Positions 44,341 through 52,929 of a DNA stretch of 64,000 bases are shown here, one piece after another. The notes under the pieces are model-generated. The model did no database searches and was not told where the DNA came from. It worked only from the letters and a program-made list of their open reading frames with translations. Location: NCBI GenBank assembly GCA_028277405.1, contig JANQGH010000063.1:1-64000 (forward strand), given 5' to 3'. Origin of the DNA: Alphaproteobacteria bacterium (lineage in GTDB: Bacteria; Pseudomonadota; Alphaproteobacteria; DSM-16000; Inquilinaceae). The first letter of the stretch is position 1; each line of letters opens with the position of its first letter. The translations under genes were made by a program, and so were the position numbers.

Positions 44341-44907
44341 TCAGTTGGCGTTTTCGGCGTCGGCCGCAACCTGCATGCGGACGATCTGGTCCGGCTGTGC
44401 CGGCGGTTCGCCGCGCTGGATCTGGTCGACGAACTCCATGCCCTCGATCACGCGCCCCCAGACCGTGTACTGGCCGTCCAGCCAATCGGCGCGGGCGAAA
44501 TTGATGAAGAACTGGCTGTTGGCGCTGTCCGGGCTGGCCGACCTGGCCATGCCCAGCGTGCCGCGTTCGAACGGGGCGTCGCTGAACTCCGCCGGCAGGT
44601 CCGGCAGGTCGGAGCCACCCCGGCCCGTGCCGGTTGGGTCCCCGGTCTGGGCCATGAAGCCGTCGATCACCCGGTGGAAGATGATGCCGTCATAAAAGCC
44701 CTGGCGGGCCAGGGTGCGGACCCGCTCGACATGGGCAGGCGCCAGGTCGGGCAACAGCTCGATCACCACGCGGCCATCGTCAAGGTCTAGATAGAGTAGG
44801 TTTTCCATGTCGGTCTCCTGGCCCTTTGCGGCAAAGCTGATGAGAAGAAGAAAGGCTGCTAGAAAGCCGAAGGCCCGGTTGGGGACGCGGCTGGCCCGTT
44901 CAATCAT
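44341..44907 (-). CDS. Cyclophilin-type peptidyl-prolyl isomerase
   Basis: The cyclophilin domain has the conserved FYDGIIFHRVIDGFMAQTGDPTGTGRGG and SANSQFFINFARADWLDGQYTVWG segments (split). From ATG 44907 the protein is 188 residues and begins with a signal peptide (AFGFLAAFLLLISFAAKGQ), giving a periplasmic enzyme. A second in-frame ATG at 44808 has AGGAG five to six bases upstream and would give a 155-residue cytoplasmic form. Both may be used. It is followed after 22 bases by the sugar aminotransferase gene. Confidence 0.9.
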   Translation of the reverse strand: MIERASRVPNRAFGFLAAFLLLISFAAKGQETDMENLLYLDLDDGRVVIELLPDLAPAHVERVRTLARQGFYDGIIFHRVIDGFMAQTGDPTGTGRGGSDLPDLPAEFSDAPFERGTLGMARSASPDSANSQFFINFARADWLDGQYTVWGRVIEGMEFVDQIQRGEPPAQPDQIVRMQVAADAENAN

Positions 44908-45120
44908 CGGTAAACCCCGGATGTGCAACAAGACGGACCGCCCCAGTCGGGCGGCGCCAGGAACCCAGCACAACCGTGCGCTCCGGTCCAGCGTTGAATG
45001 GTCGCGTCGGTCAGGCGCCCGATCGCCGTGCCGCTGGGCGACGCTCGACCGCTGACCGTTCCCGTGGTACGCAGCCTGGCCTTGAGGGCCAAAGCGTCCG
45101 GGATGCCGAGGAGTCTCCTC

Positions 45121-46476
45121 ATGACAGCAACACCGCCATCGTCCGCGCTTTCAGAATGGCTCGCGGCGCGAATCCAAGACGGAACGGCCCGGATCGCGAT
45201 CATCGGCCTTGGCTATGTCGGGCTACCGCTCGCGCTTGCGTTCTCGTCCAAGGGTTTTCCGGTGGTCGGGATCGACGTCGACCCGGACAAGGTGGCCGAT
45301 CTGACCGCCGGCCGGTCCTACATCGCGCATATCGCCGCTGCCGACGTGCAGGCGATGGCGGGGTCGGGGACGTTCGAGGCGACCAGCGAGCCCGAGGGCG
45401 TGGCCGACGCGGATGTCGTCATCCTCTGTGTGCCGACGCCGCTGACGCGCCATCGCGAGCCGGACCTGTCTTTTGTCTGCGACACCACGCGGTCGATCGC
45501 GCCGCATCTGAAACCCGGATGCCTCGTGGTCTTGGAATCGACCACCTATCCAGGCACCACGACGGGCGAGGTGAAACCCATTCTGGAGGCCGCCGGCCTG
45601 ACATCCGGCGAGACCCTGTTCCTCGCCTACTCGCCGGAACGCGAGGATCCGGGCAATATCGACCATTCGACCGGCTCGATCCCCAAGGTGGTCGGCGCCG
45701 ACGGGTCCCAGGCGCTGGCGCTCGCCACCGCGCTTTACGACCGAATTGTGCCCCGCACCGTGCCGGTCTCGTCGCCGGACACGGCCGAGGCCGTGAAGCT
45801 GACAGAGAACATCTTCCGCGCTGTCAACATCGCGCTGGTCAACGAGTTGAAGGTCGTGTTCGACGCCATGGGGGTCGATATCTGGGAGGTGATCGACGCC
45901 GCCAAGACCAAGCCGTTCGGCTTCATGCCGTTCTACCCGGGGCCGGGTCTGGGTGGACACTGCATCCCGATCGATCCGTTTTATCTGACCTGGAAGGCGC
46001 GCGAGTACGATATCGCCACCCGCTTCATCGAACTGGCGGGCGAGGTCAACACCGCGATGCCCGCCTATGTGGTCGACCGGCTCGCCCGGGCGCTGGATCG
46101 CCAGGCGGCGCGCGGCTTGAACGGTGCGCGCATTCTGCTGGTCGGCGTCGGCTACAAGAAGAATGTCGGCGACACGCGGGAAAGCCCGGCCTTGAAGATC
46201 GCCGACCTGCTCGCCGGGCGAGGTGCCGATGTCGCCTTCATCGATCCCTATCTGCACGAATTGCCGAGCTTGCGGCACTATCCGCACCTGAAGGGTCACG
46301 AGGTTCTGTCATGGGACCCGCCGCCGGCGCTTGACGGCTTCGATGCCGCCGTGATCGTGACCGATCATGACGGCGTCGACTATCAGGCACTCGTTGACCG
46401 CGTACCCGTTGTCGTCGATACGCGCAACGTGCTGGCCCGGAACGGCATCACAGGCGACGGCATCGTGCGGGCATGA
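45121..46476 (+). CDS. UDP-sugar 6-dehydrogenase (nucleotide sugar dehydrogenase, WbpA-like)
   Basis: A 451-residue enzyme. The NAD-binding GLGYVGLPLALAF, the LVVLESTTYPGTT motif and the catalytic Cys in GPGLGGHCIPIDPFYLTWKA define the UDP-glucose/GDP-mannose dehydrogenase family; the length and sequence type suit UDP-N-acetylglucosamine 6-dehydrogenases. It makes an NDP-uronic acid for surface polysaccharides. ATG 45121 is preceded by GAGGAG; the frame is open upstream to 44998 without family support. A convergent terminator-like hairpin follows. Confidence 0.92.
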   Translation: MTATPPSSALSEWLAARIQDGTARIAIIGLGYVGLPLALAFSSKGFPVVGIDVDPDKVADLTAGRSYIAHIAAADVQAMAGSGTFEATSEPEGVADADVVILCVPTPLTRHREPDLSFVCDTTRSIAPHLKPGCLVVLESTTYPGTTTGEVKPILEAAGLTSGETLFLAYSPEREDPGNIDHSTGSIPKVVGADGSQALALATALYDRIVPRTVPVSSPDTAEAVKLTENIFRAVNIALVNELKVVFDAMGVDIWEVIDAAKTKPFGFMPFYPGPGLGGHCIPIDPFYLTWKAREYDIATRFIELAGEVNTAMPAYVVDRLARALDRQAARGLNGARILLVGVGYKKNVGDTRESPALKIADLLAGRGADVAFIDPYLHELPSLRHYPHLKGHEVLSWDPPPALDGFDAAVIVTDHDGVDYQALVDRVPVVVDTRNVLARNGITGDGIVRA

Positions 46477-46485
46477 TAAGAATGC

Positions 46486-46541
46486 GCTCTAAACTCTGAA
46501 AAAATCTATATATTTCAGGTTGTTATAGAGCTTTTCTCATT
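46486..46541 (+). terminator. A/T-rich terminator-like double stem
   Basis: Outer arms GCTCTA (46486-46491) and TAGAGC (46526-46531) enclose a second stem CTGAAA/TTTCAG (46496-46501 with 46513-46518). The outer stem is followed by TTTTCTCATTT. It sits between the convergent sugar dehydrogenase and methyltransferase genes in a pocket of low GC, as a rho-independent terminator would. Confidence 0.6.
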
Positions 46542-46556
46542 TAGAACGAGATCTGT

Positions 46557-47384
46557 CTAGGCAGGCTTTTCAGCGCTCAGAACGACGCAGCAAGGATTAT
46601 CGAGATACCATCGAATGGACGGCGTCAACTCCGCCTTGTCGTCCGGCAGTGCCAAAGGGTGCCATTGGATGTTCGTCAGGCCGGCGGCACGTAGACCGGC
46701 TTCGTGGTCTTCCTTCGTCCATTGCCACATCGGCACTTCGAGGTCGCCGATGACCAGCCGGTATTCCGGCGGGTCGACGATGTCGTAGCGAAAGCCGAAC
46801 ATCGTCTCCATCCTCGGCTCTTGCGGCTCGAATCGGGATGCCGGGTTGATCGTGTAGGTCACGAATCGGCCGCCCGCCTTCAGGTTTCTGGCGATGAAGC
46901 GGCACATCTGGGCGAGCTGTCCCGGGCTGCGCGCGTAGTGAAACAGGTAGAGCGCGGTCGCCAGGTCCACCGGGCGTTCGAGTGTGAAGGTCTGGTCTCG
47001 CGCGTCGACTTGGCGATAGGTCAGGCCCGGATAACGCGGCCCTGGGCCGTCCGGTTGATTTTGCTGCTCTGCCCGGGCGATCATCTCCCGCGAGATATCG
47101 ATGCCGATCACCGACTTGGCGCCGCGCTCCATCAGCGCCCGCGATAATCGGCCCTCGCCGCATGCCAGGTCTAACACATCCAGGCCTTCGACCGGCCCTA
47201 TGGTCCGAAGCAGGACGGTCCATTCCAAGAGCCAATAGACGCTGTCGCCGGCTGCCCAACGCTGATAGCTGTCCGTATTCTTGTCGTAGTCCGCCACTAG
47301 TCTTAACCATCCTCGGCTGAGGCCGCTTTGGTTTTGAGACTGCGCCGCCACTGTCTCATCCGTGCGCGGGACTGCCAACTGCAT
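46557..47384 (-). CDS. Class I SAM-dependent methyltransferase
   Basis: A protein of up to 275 residues. The SAM-binding motif is LDVLDLACGEGRLSRALMERGAKSVIGIDISREMI (split), followed by an acidic residue region LTYRQVDARD and a later ATALYLFHYARS. No membrane segment or signal is visible. GTG 47297 (VADYDKNTDSYQRWA) is a shorter alternative start. It is divergent from phnM with a 92-bp gap. Substrate unknown. Confidence 0.85.
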   Translation of the reverse strand: MQLAVPRTDETVAAQSQNQSGLSRGWLRLVADYDKNTDSYQRWAAGDSVYWLLEWTVLLRTIGPVEGLDVLDLACGEGRLSRALMERGAKSVIGIDISREMIARAEQQNQPDGPGPRYPGLTYRQVDARDQTFTLERPVDLATALYLFHYARSPGQLAQMCRFIARNLKAGGRFVTYTINPASRFEPQEPRMETMFGFRYDIVDPPEYRLVIGDLEVPMWQWTKEDHEAGLRAAGLTNIQWHPLALPDDKAELTPSIRWYLDNPCCVVLSAEKPA

Positions 47385-47476
47385 TGCGTTGCGCCCGTCT
47401 GTGAAAGCGGCTGTGCAGGTCCTATGATCGACCGGCGCGCGCCTCTTGCACCGTTTGCGAAGGAAAGCTTTGGACC

Positions 47477-48616
47477 ATGGCCAGCCTGGTCGTCACCAAT
47501 GCCCGGATTGTCACCGACACGGCGATCGTGAATGGCGGCTTGCATGTCGACGCCGGTGTCATCCAGACGGTCGATGGCGGCGGACCGTTACCGTCGCCTG
47601 CGGTCGATTTCGAGGGCGATTTTCTGCTGCCGGGCCTGGTCGAACTGCACACCGACAACGTCGAAAAGCACCTGGTGCCCCGCGCCAGCGTTCGCTGGCC
47701 ACACCCGCTGGCGGCCATGATCGCCCATGACAATCAGGTGGTCGGCGCCGGCATCACCACCGTGCTGGACGCGATGGCGGTCGGTGAATACCGGCGCGGC
47801 GGCGAACGGCGGGAAATCATCGCCGAGGCGGTGGCGGCCTTGCGCAGGGGCAAGGCGGAGGCGCTGTTTCGGGCCGATCACCACCTCCACCTGCGCTGCG
47901 AGGTCTCCGATGCCGCGGTCGTCGACATGGCCGAGCCCTATATCGACGATCCGCTGTTGCGGTTGTTATCGGTCATGGACCACACGCCGGGCCAGCGCCA
48001 GTTTCAGGATCTGGAGAGGTTTCGACGCTATCGGGTGGGGACCGGCGTCGCCGCGCTGGATGTCGATCGTGAGATCGAAGAGCTCAGGGCGGCCCAAAGC
48101 GATTTCGCCCATCGCCACCGGCACATCGTGCTCGGCTGGGCGCGTGCGCGCGGTATTCCGGTCGCCAGCCACGACGACACCACAGAGGCGCATATCGAGG
48201 AGGCGGTCGCCGACGGCATTGTCATTTCGGAGTTCCCGACGACCCGGTTGGCCGCGCGGCTGGCGAGGGATGCCGGCATCAAGGTGGTCATGGGCGGCCC
48301 GAACGTCGTGCGCGGCGGGTCGCATTCCGGCAACATTGCCGCGATGTCGCTGGCCGAGGACGGCTTGCTGGATGCCCTGTCGTCGGACTACGCGCCCAAA
48401 AGCCTGCTGCACGCCGCCTTTTTGGTCGCCAATGACGCCGGCTTGGCGCTGCCCGACGCCATTGCGCTGGTCACGCGCAATCCGGCCGGCATGCTGGGCC
48501 TCGACGATCGCGGCGTGATCGCGCCCGGCAAACGCGCCGACCTGCTGCGCGTCCGGCTGGTCGACGGCCTGCCGATCGTGCGCACCGTCTGGGTCGAGGG
48601 CGACCGGGTGCTTTGA
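47477..48616 (+). CDS. phnM: PhnM-type amidohydrolase (ribose 1-methylphosphonate 5-triphosphate diphosphatase)
   Basis: A 379-residue amidohydrolase. PhnM features visible are LVELHTDNVEKHLVPR, HPLAAMIAHDNQVVGAGITTVLDAM (split), FRADHHLHLRCEV, VASHDDTTEAHIEEA and NVVRGGSHSGN. In the C-P lyase pathway PhnM removes pyrophosphate from 5-triphosphoribosyl-alpha-1-phosphonates. None of phnG–phnL is in the window, so this is an isolated copy. ATG 47477 follows GAAGGAAAG. Confidence 0.9.
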   Translation: MASLVVTNARIVTDTAIVNGGLHVDAGVIQTVDGGGPLPSPAVDFEGDFLLPGLVELHTDNVEKHLVPRASVRWPHPLAAMIAHDNQVVGAGITTVLDAMAVGEYRRGGERREIIAEAVAALRRGKAEALFRADHHLHLRCEVSDAAVVDMAEPYIDDPLLRLLSVMDHTPGQRQFQDLERFRRYRVGTGVAALDVDREIEELRAAQSDFAHRHRHIVLGWARARGIPVASHDDTTEAHIEEAVADGIVISEFPTTRLAARLARDAGIKVVMGGPNVVRGGSHSGNIAAMSLAEDGLLDALSSDYAPKSLLHAAFLVANDAGLALPDAIALVTRNPAGMLGLDDRGVIAPGKRADLLRVRLVDGLPIVRTVWVEGDRVL

Positions 48617-48649
48617 CCGCGATGCCGCGAGCCAGCTAATCGCTAAGAA

Positions 48650-49642
48650 TCAAGCCGGCCCTGGCAGATAGGCCCCGCCATTTTCCGACAGGTACCAGTC
48701 GACGAAACGGGGCAGCCCTTCGTCGATCGATGTGGTCGGGTCAAAGCCCAGATCGTGGCGGCTGGCCTCTATGTCGGCATAGGTGCTTTCGACATCGCCC
48801 GGCTGCATCGGGGCCTCGACAATCCGTGCCTTGCGGCCGAGCGCGTCTTCGATCACCGCGACCAGCCGACTGACCGTTTCTGTCCGGTGATTGCCGAGAT
48901 TGTAGAGGCGGTGCCCGTCTTGCTGCCCGGGCGGCCGGTCCAGCGCGGCCAGAACGCCGGCGACGATGTCGTCGATATAGGTGAAGTCGCGCTGCGGCCG
49001 GCCACCCTGATAGAGCGTGATCGGCTGGTTCGTGGCGATGGCGTGGGTGAACAGGTAATACGCCATGTCGGGCCTGCCCCAGGGGCCGTAGACCGTGAAG
49101 AAACGGAGCCCGGTCAAGGGCATGCCGTAGAGGTTTGAGTGGGCTTCGGCGATCAGTTCGGCCGATCGTTTGCTCGCGGCGTAGAGCGAGACGGGATGGT
49201 CGACCCTGTCGTCGACCGAAAATGGAACCTTTGCGTTGGCGCCGTAGACGGACGACGAACTGGCGTAGACGAAGTGCTCAAGCCGGGGCAGGCGCCTGGC
49301 GGCCTCCAGCATCACGGTCTGTCCCGTCACATTGGCCCGAACATAGTCCAGCGGCGCCTCCAGCGAGTGCCGCACGCCGGCTTGCGCTGCGAGGTGAACG
49401 ACGCAAGTGATCTCCGGATGAGCATCGATCAGATCACCGACCGCCGTTGGGTCGGCGATGTCGGCTTGGACAAAGCGAAACCCCGATTCGCTATCGAACT
49501 GATCCAGGCGCGCCCGTTTGAGGGCCGATGCGTAGTAGTCGTTCAGACTGTCGATGCCGATTACGGCGTCGCCGCGGGCCAGAAGGGCCGCCGTCACATG
49601 CATGCCGATGAAGCCGGCGGCACCGGTGACCAGCATGGTCAT
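48650..49642 (-). CDS. NAD-dependent sugar epimerase (UDP-glucuronate 4-epimerase-like)
   Basis: A 330-residue short-chain epimerase. It has the NAD motif MLVTGAAGFIGMHVTAALL, the catalytic YAASK (SLYAASKRSAEL) and a serine cluster YASSSSVYG, and the DSLNDYY segment near residue 40 is typical of UDP-glucuronate 4-epimerases. It probably makes a galacturonic-type sugar for a glycan. ATG 49642 (MTMLVTG) is preferred to 49663. It is convergent with phnM (33 bp) and divergent from the manC-like gene. Confidence 0.92.
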   Translation of the reverse strand: MTMLVTGAAGFIGMHVTAALLARGDAVIGIDSLNDYYASALKRARLDQFDSESGFRFVQADIADPTAVGDLIDAHPEITCVVHLAAQAGVRHSLEAPLDYVRANVTGQTVMLEAARRLPRLEHFVYASSSSVYGANAKVPFSVDDRVDHPVSLYAASKRSAELIAEAHSNLYGMPLTGLRFFTVYGPWGRPDMAYYLFTHAIATNQPITLYQGGRPQRDFTYIDDIVAGVLAALDRPPGQQDGHRLYNLGNHRTETVSRLVAVIEDALGRKARIVEAPMQPGDVESTYADIEASRHDLGFDPTTSIDEGLPRFVDWYLSENGGAYLPGPA

Positions 49643-49863
49643 GGGCGGCTCAATGGCCGCCAAGCGGCCGCCTCATGCCGGGGCCGCAAGCGGATGAGAA
49701 TCGCGATGTCGACACGGCAAGGCATGATTGGTGTCTATAGTGGTGGGTGACATCGACGGCAAGTCGAATACGGCTGCGGAGTTCGATCGTGCACGGCCAT
49801 CTTGCCTGCGCTATGTCTGCCCTCGAACCCTCTCCCTTGAACTTCTCGTTAACGCCGGTGCCC

Positions 49864-51249
49864 ATGACCGATCCATCTCCCACGCGCGGCCGGGCCTTGC
49901 AGCCGGTCATCCTCTCCGGCGGGTCCGGAACCCGGTTGTGGCCGTTGTCCCGGCGTGCCTGCCCCAAGCAGTTCCTGCCGCTGACCGGCGCGCGCAGCCT
50001 GCTGGCCGAGACTGTCGCAAGGACGATGCGCTGCCTTCCCGAAGACCGGCTCGGGCGGCCACCGGTTGTCGTCGCCAACGAGGCGCAGCGGGATCTCGTG
50101 GTCGCGGCGCTGGCCGAAAGCGCGCAGCGCGACTGTGGCCTCGTCCATGAGCCGGCCGCGCGCAACACGGCGCCCGCGATCGCGCTTGCCGCTGGCGTGG
50201 CGCTGCGCGACGGCGAAGACCCGTTGCTGCTCGTCTTGCCGTCGGACCATGTCATCGGCCGCGAGGATCGGTTCCGTGAGGCGCTTGGCAAGGCGGCAAA
50301 CGCCGCTGAGGCCGGTCGCCTGGTCACGTTCGGTATCCAGCCGGACCGCCCGGAAACGGGCTATGGCTACATCCGCGCCGGTGGGGCCTTGCCAGGCCAT
50401 GACGGCGTTTTCGCCATCGACCGGTTCGAGGAAAAGCCGACGCCGGACCGTGCCGCGCACCTTTTGGAAGACGGCGGCTGGTTTTGGAACAGCGGTATGT
50501 TCCTGTTCGGCGCGTCGGAGCTTTGGGCGGAACTCGAACGCACCGCCCCGGATATCGCGCGCGCGGTCGGCGAGGCGATTTCCGCCGGTTCGGGTACCGA
50601 AGACGGCTTTCGCCCGTCGGCCGAGCCGTTCGGTAAGGCGCCGTCGATGCCGATCGATGTCGCCGTCATGGAACGAACCTCGCACGGCGCGGTCGTTCCC
50701 GCCGACTTGGGTTGGAACGATATCGGCAGTTGGCGCGCCCTGCTGGATATCGCGCCGAAAGACCAGGAGGGGTCGGTCGTCATCGGCGATGTGGTGGCGC
50801 GCGAGACGGCGGGCTCATATCTGCGCGGCGACGGAATCGCCCTGGTAACGATCGGCGTCAAAGACCTTGCCGTGATCGCCACACCGGATGCGGTCCTTGT
50901 ATGTAACATCAATAAGATCAATTCAGTAAAAGGCATTGCTGAGAAGCTAGGAGAGCAAGGCCGGCCGGAGGCCCAGTATCCCAGCTTGGTTCGCAACCGC
51001 TGGGGCGTGGTTCGAACCCTTGACCGACATGCCGATGGCGTTGTGCAGAAGATCAGCATTGATCCAGGCGCGACGGGCGAGAGATCGGGGGCGGTCAGCC
51101 AGTTGGTGGTCCTGGGCGGCGGGGGCAGGTTGACCATCGACAACACCGACGTCGCGGCGGCCAGCGGCCCCTTGGGCGCGGTCCAAGACCGCTACGTCGC
51201 CGAGGCGGGGGCAACCGGGCTTGCGCTGTTGGAGATCAGGCCCGCTTGA
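49864..51249 (+). CDS. manC: Mannose-1-phosphate guanylyltransferase with degenerate C-terminal cupin
   Basis: A 461-residue protein. The nucleotidyltransferase part is clear: VILSGGSGTRLWPLSRRACPKQFLPL (split), ARNTAPAIALAAG, FEEKPTP and NSGMFLF. It makes GDP-mannose from GTP and mannose 1-phosphate. The C-terminal 90 residues, in bifunctional ManC a mannose-6-phosphate isomerase cupin with HHRxEHW ligands, read instead TGERSGAVSQLVVLGGGG with no histidines, so isomerase activity is unlikely. ATG 49864 is chosen; the frame extends to 49747. Confidence 0.9.
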   Translation: MTDPSPTRGRALQPVILSGGSGTRLWPLSRRACPKQFLPLTGARSLLAETVARTMRCLPEDRLGRPPVVVANEAQRDLVVAALAESAQRDCGLVHEPAARNTAPAIALAAGVALRDGEDPLLLVLPSDHVIGREDRFREALGKAANAAEAGRLVTFGIQPDRPETGYGYIRAGGALPGHDGVFAIDRFEEKPTPDRAAHLLEDGGWFWNSGMFLFGASELWAELERTAPDIARAVGEAISAGSGTEDGFRPSAEPFGKAPSMPIDVAVMERTSHGAVVPADLGWNDIGSWRALLDIAPKDQEGSVVIGDVVARETAGSYLRGDGIALVTIGVKDLAVIATPDAVLVCNINKINSVKGIAEKLGEQGRPEAQYPSLVRNRWGVVRTLDRHADGVVQKISIDPGATGERSGAVSQLVVLGGGGRLTIDNTDVAAASGPLGAVQDRYVAEAGATGLALLEIRPA

Positions 51250-51281
51250 TCCGCTTTCGCCAAGGGCGGCGGCGATAACGG

Positions 51282-51872
51282 TTACATCGTTAGCGCGTCG
51301 GCGAAGGCAAAGGGCGACTGAAACGCCGCCCAGGACGGCCAGGTCTGGTCTCGGTCACCGACCTGCGCCTGTCCGACGACGGGTGCGGCACCGCTGGCGG
51401 TCCAGTCGATGGCGAGGGCGGGATCGTTCCAGAGGACACCCCCCTCGGTCTCGGGCGCGTAGAAGTCGTCGACCTTGTAGAAGACCAGCGTGTCCGGCGT
51501 CAGCGTACGATAGCCGTGCGCAAAGCCCTTGGGTACCAGCAACTGCTCGCCGCCCTCGGCCGTCAGCCTGACGCTGACCGACTGGCCGTAGCCGGGCGAA
51601 CCGTTGCGGATGTCCAGCGCGACGTCGATGATGGCGCCGCGCAGCACCGAGATCAGCTTCGTCTGCGCATGCGGTGGGCTTTGAAAGTGCAGGCCGCGCA
51701 CCGTGTCGGCCGTCGTGGAAAAGGCGAGATTGTCTTGCACGAAGTCGACGCTGAGCCCGTGTTCCCGCCAGCGCGCCTGATTGTAACTTTCGGAAAAGAA
51801 CCCGCGCGCGTCGCTGAACCGACGGGGCGTGATCTTGAGAATACCGGGCAGCTTGAAGGTCGTGATGTGCAT
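51282..51872 (-). CDS. rfbC: dTDP-4-dehydrorhamnose 3,5-epimerase
   Basis: A 196-residue cupin-fold epimerase with the family segments FSDARGFFSESYN, VRGLHFQSPPHAQTKLISVLRG (His general base in RGLHFQ), VPKGFAHGYRTL and WNDPALAIDW. It acts in dTDP-rhamnose synthesis, though rfbA, rfbB and rfbD are not in the window. It converges on manC with 32 bp between stops, and is divergent from cysD with a repeat-rich 259-bp spacer. Confidence 0.95.
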   Translation of the reverse strand: MHITTFKLPGILKITPRRFSDARGFFSESYNQARWREHGLSVDFVQDNLAFSTTADTVRGLHFQSPPHAQTKLISVLRGAIIDVALDIRNGSPGYGQSVSVRLTAEGGEQLLVPKGFAHGYRTLTPDTLVFYKVDDFYAPETEGGVLWNDPALAIDWTASGAAPVVGQAQVGDRDQTWPSWAAFQSPFAFADALTM

Positions 51873-51948
51873 GTCGGTCGGCAGCGGGTAGATTTGCGAG
51901 GTCGGTCTGAGATGGCGGCAACGAACGGCCGGTCAATCGATTTTCAAG

Positions 51949-51990
51949 TTGGCGAGGTCAGGTTGGCGAAATTATGTTGGCGAGCCATCG
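51949..51990. repeat. Three 14-bp tandem repeats with a conserved TTGGCGA core
   Basis: TTGGCGA occurs at 51949-51955, 51963-51969 and 51977-51983, each start exactly 14 bp from the next, and each is preceded by G; the six bases between copies differ. The array lies 77 bp upstream of the rfbC start and about 140 bp upstream of cysD. Conserved core with variable spacer suggests protein-binding sites rather than a simple slippage repeat. Confidence 0.7.
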
Positions 51991-52028
51991 ACTCTTGCGG
52001 GTAGTGGGGGAAGTGTTCTCCTCTCAAG

Positions 52029-52084
52029 GGTGCAAATCGGGTCGATCTGTGTTGCACCGGCTGCAATTGCGAAATGAGCCCGAT
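52029..52084 (+). promoter_or_regulatory. Candidate pseudoknot-type structured leader of cysD
   Basis: Two complementary segment pairs are interleaved: GGTGCAA (52029-52035) with TTGCACC (52052-52058), and ATCGGG (52036-52041) with CCCGAT (52079-52084). The order A-B-A'-B' is that of an H-type pseudoknot. A further hairpin, CGGCT/AGCCG, follows at about 52086-52102. The region ends 47 bases before the cysD ATG. An alphaproteobacterial cis-regulatory RNA for sulfur genes is possible; I did not match it to a known family. Confidence 0.45.
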
Positions 52085-52131
52085 TCGGCTATCGGAAAGC
52101 CGCCAATGCGAGAGGGAAGGCAACACCCGCC

Positions 52132-52929
52132 ATGACAGCCCATCTAGACGCCCTGGAGGCGCGCTCGGTTTACATTCTGCGCGAGGCCTTTGCCAGGCTG
52201 GAGCCGCTTGGCATGCTGTGGTCGATCGGCAAGGATTCCAATGCACTGTTGTGGCTGGCGCGCAAGGCCTTCTTCGGCCATGTACCGTTTCCGCTGATCC
52301 AGCTCGACACCGAAATGGAGCTGCCGGAGGTCTACGCCTTTCGCGACCGGCTGGTGGCCGACTGGGACCTGAGCTTGAAGGTGGAACTGTGCCCGCCGGA
52401 AGAGGCGATGGACCAGACCTTGCCGCCGGCGACCCGGTCAGCCGCGCGCAAGACGGAAGGCTTACGGGCACTGCTGGCGCGCGATGGTTACCAGGGCATC
52501 ATCGCCGGTATCCGCCGCGACGAGCAGTCGACCCGGGCCAAGGAACGGGTGTTCAGCCCACGCCGGCTGGATGGCAGCTGGGACTTTCGCGACCAGCCGC
52601 CGGAGTTTTGGGACCAGTACAAGACCGAGGTGCCCGACGGCACCCATGTCCGGATCCATCCGCTGCTGCATTGGACCGAGATCGACATCTGGCACTACAC
52701 CAAACGCGAGGGCATCCCGGTCGTGCCGCTCTATTTCGCGCGCAACGGCAAGCGCTACCGGTCGCTGGGCGAGAAGAACATCACCTTTCCGATCGACAGC
52801 GACGCGGCGACGATCGATGAGATCATCCGCGAGCTGGAGGTGACGCGCACGCCGGAGCGTGCCGGCCGGGCCATGGACCACGAGGCCGAAGACAGTTTCG
52901 AACGCTTGCGCACCAGCGGGTACATGTGA
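52132..52929 (+). CDS. cysD: Sulfate adenylyltransferase small subunit
   Basis: A 265-residue PAPS-reductase-fold protein, the CysD subunit. Key segments are MLWSIGKDSNALLWLARKAFFG (the P-loop-like SIGKDS), LIQLDTEMELPEVYAFRD, GIRRDEQSTRAKERVFS and HPLLHWTEIDIWHYTKREGIP. With CysN it forms APS from ATP and sulfate. Its end overlaps the likely GTG of cysNC by four bases (GTGA). Confidence 0.96.
   Translation: MTAHLDALEARSVYILREAFARLEPLGMLWSIGKDSNALLWLARKAFFGHVPFPLIQLDTEMELPEVYAFRDRLVADWDLSLKVELCPPEEAMDQTLPPATRSAARKTEGLRALLARDGYQGIIAGIRRDEQSTRAKERVFSPRRLDGSWDFRDQPPEFWDQYKTEVPDGTHVRIHPLLHWTEIDIWHYTKREGIPVVPLYFARNGKRYRSLGEKNITFPIDSDAATIDEIIRELEVTRTPERAGRAMDHEAEDSFERLRTSGYM

Noticed and set aside
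45110..45122. Palindrome GAGGAG-T-CTCCTC over the ribosome binding site of the sugar dehydrogenase gene
   Set aside because: A one-base centre cannot form a full hairpin, and the ribosome binding site itself explains half of it; not enough to claim regulation.
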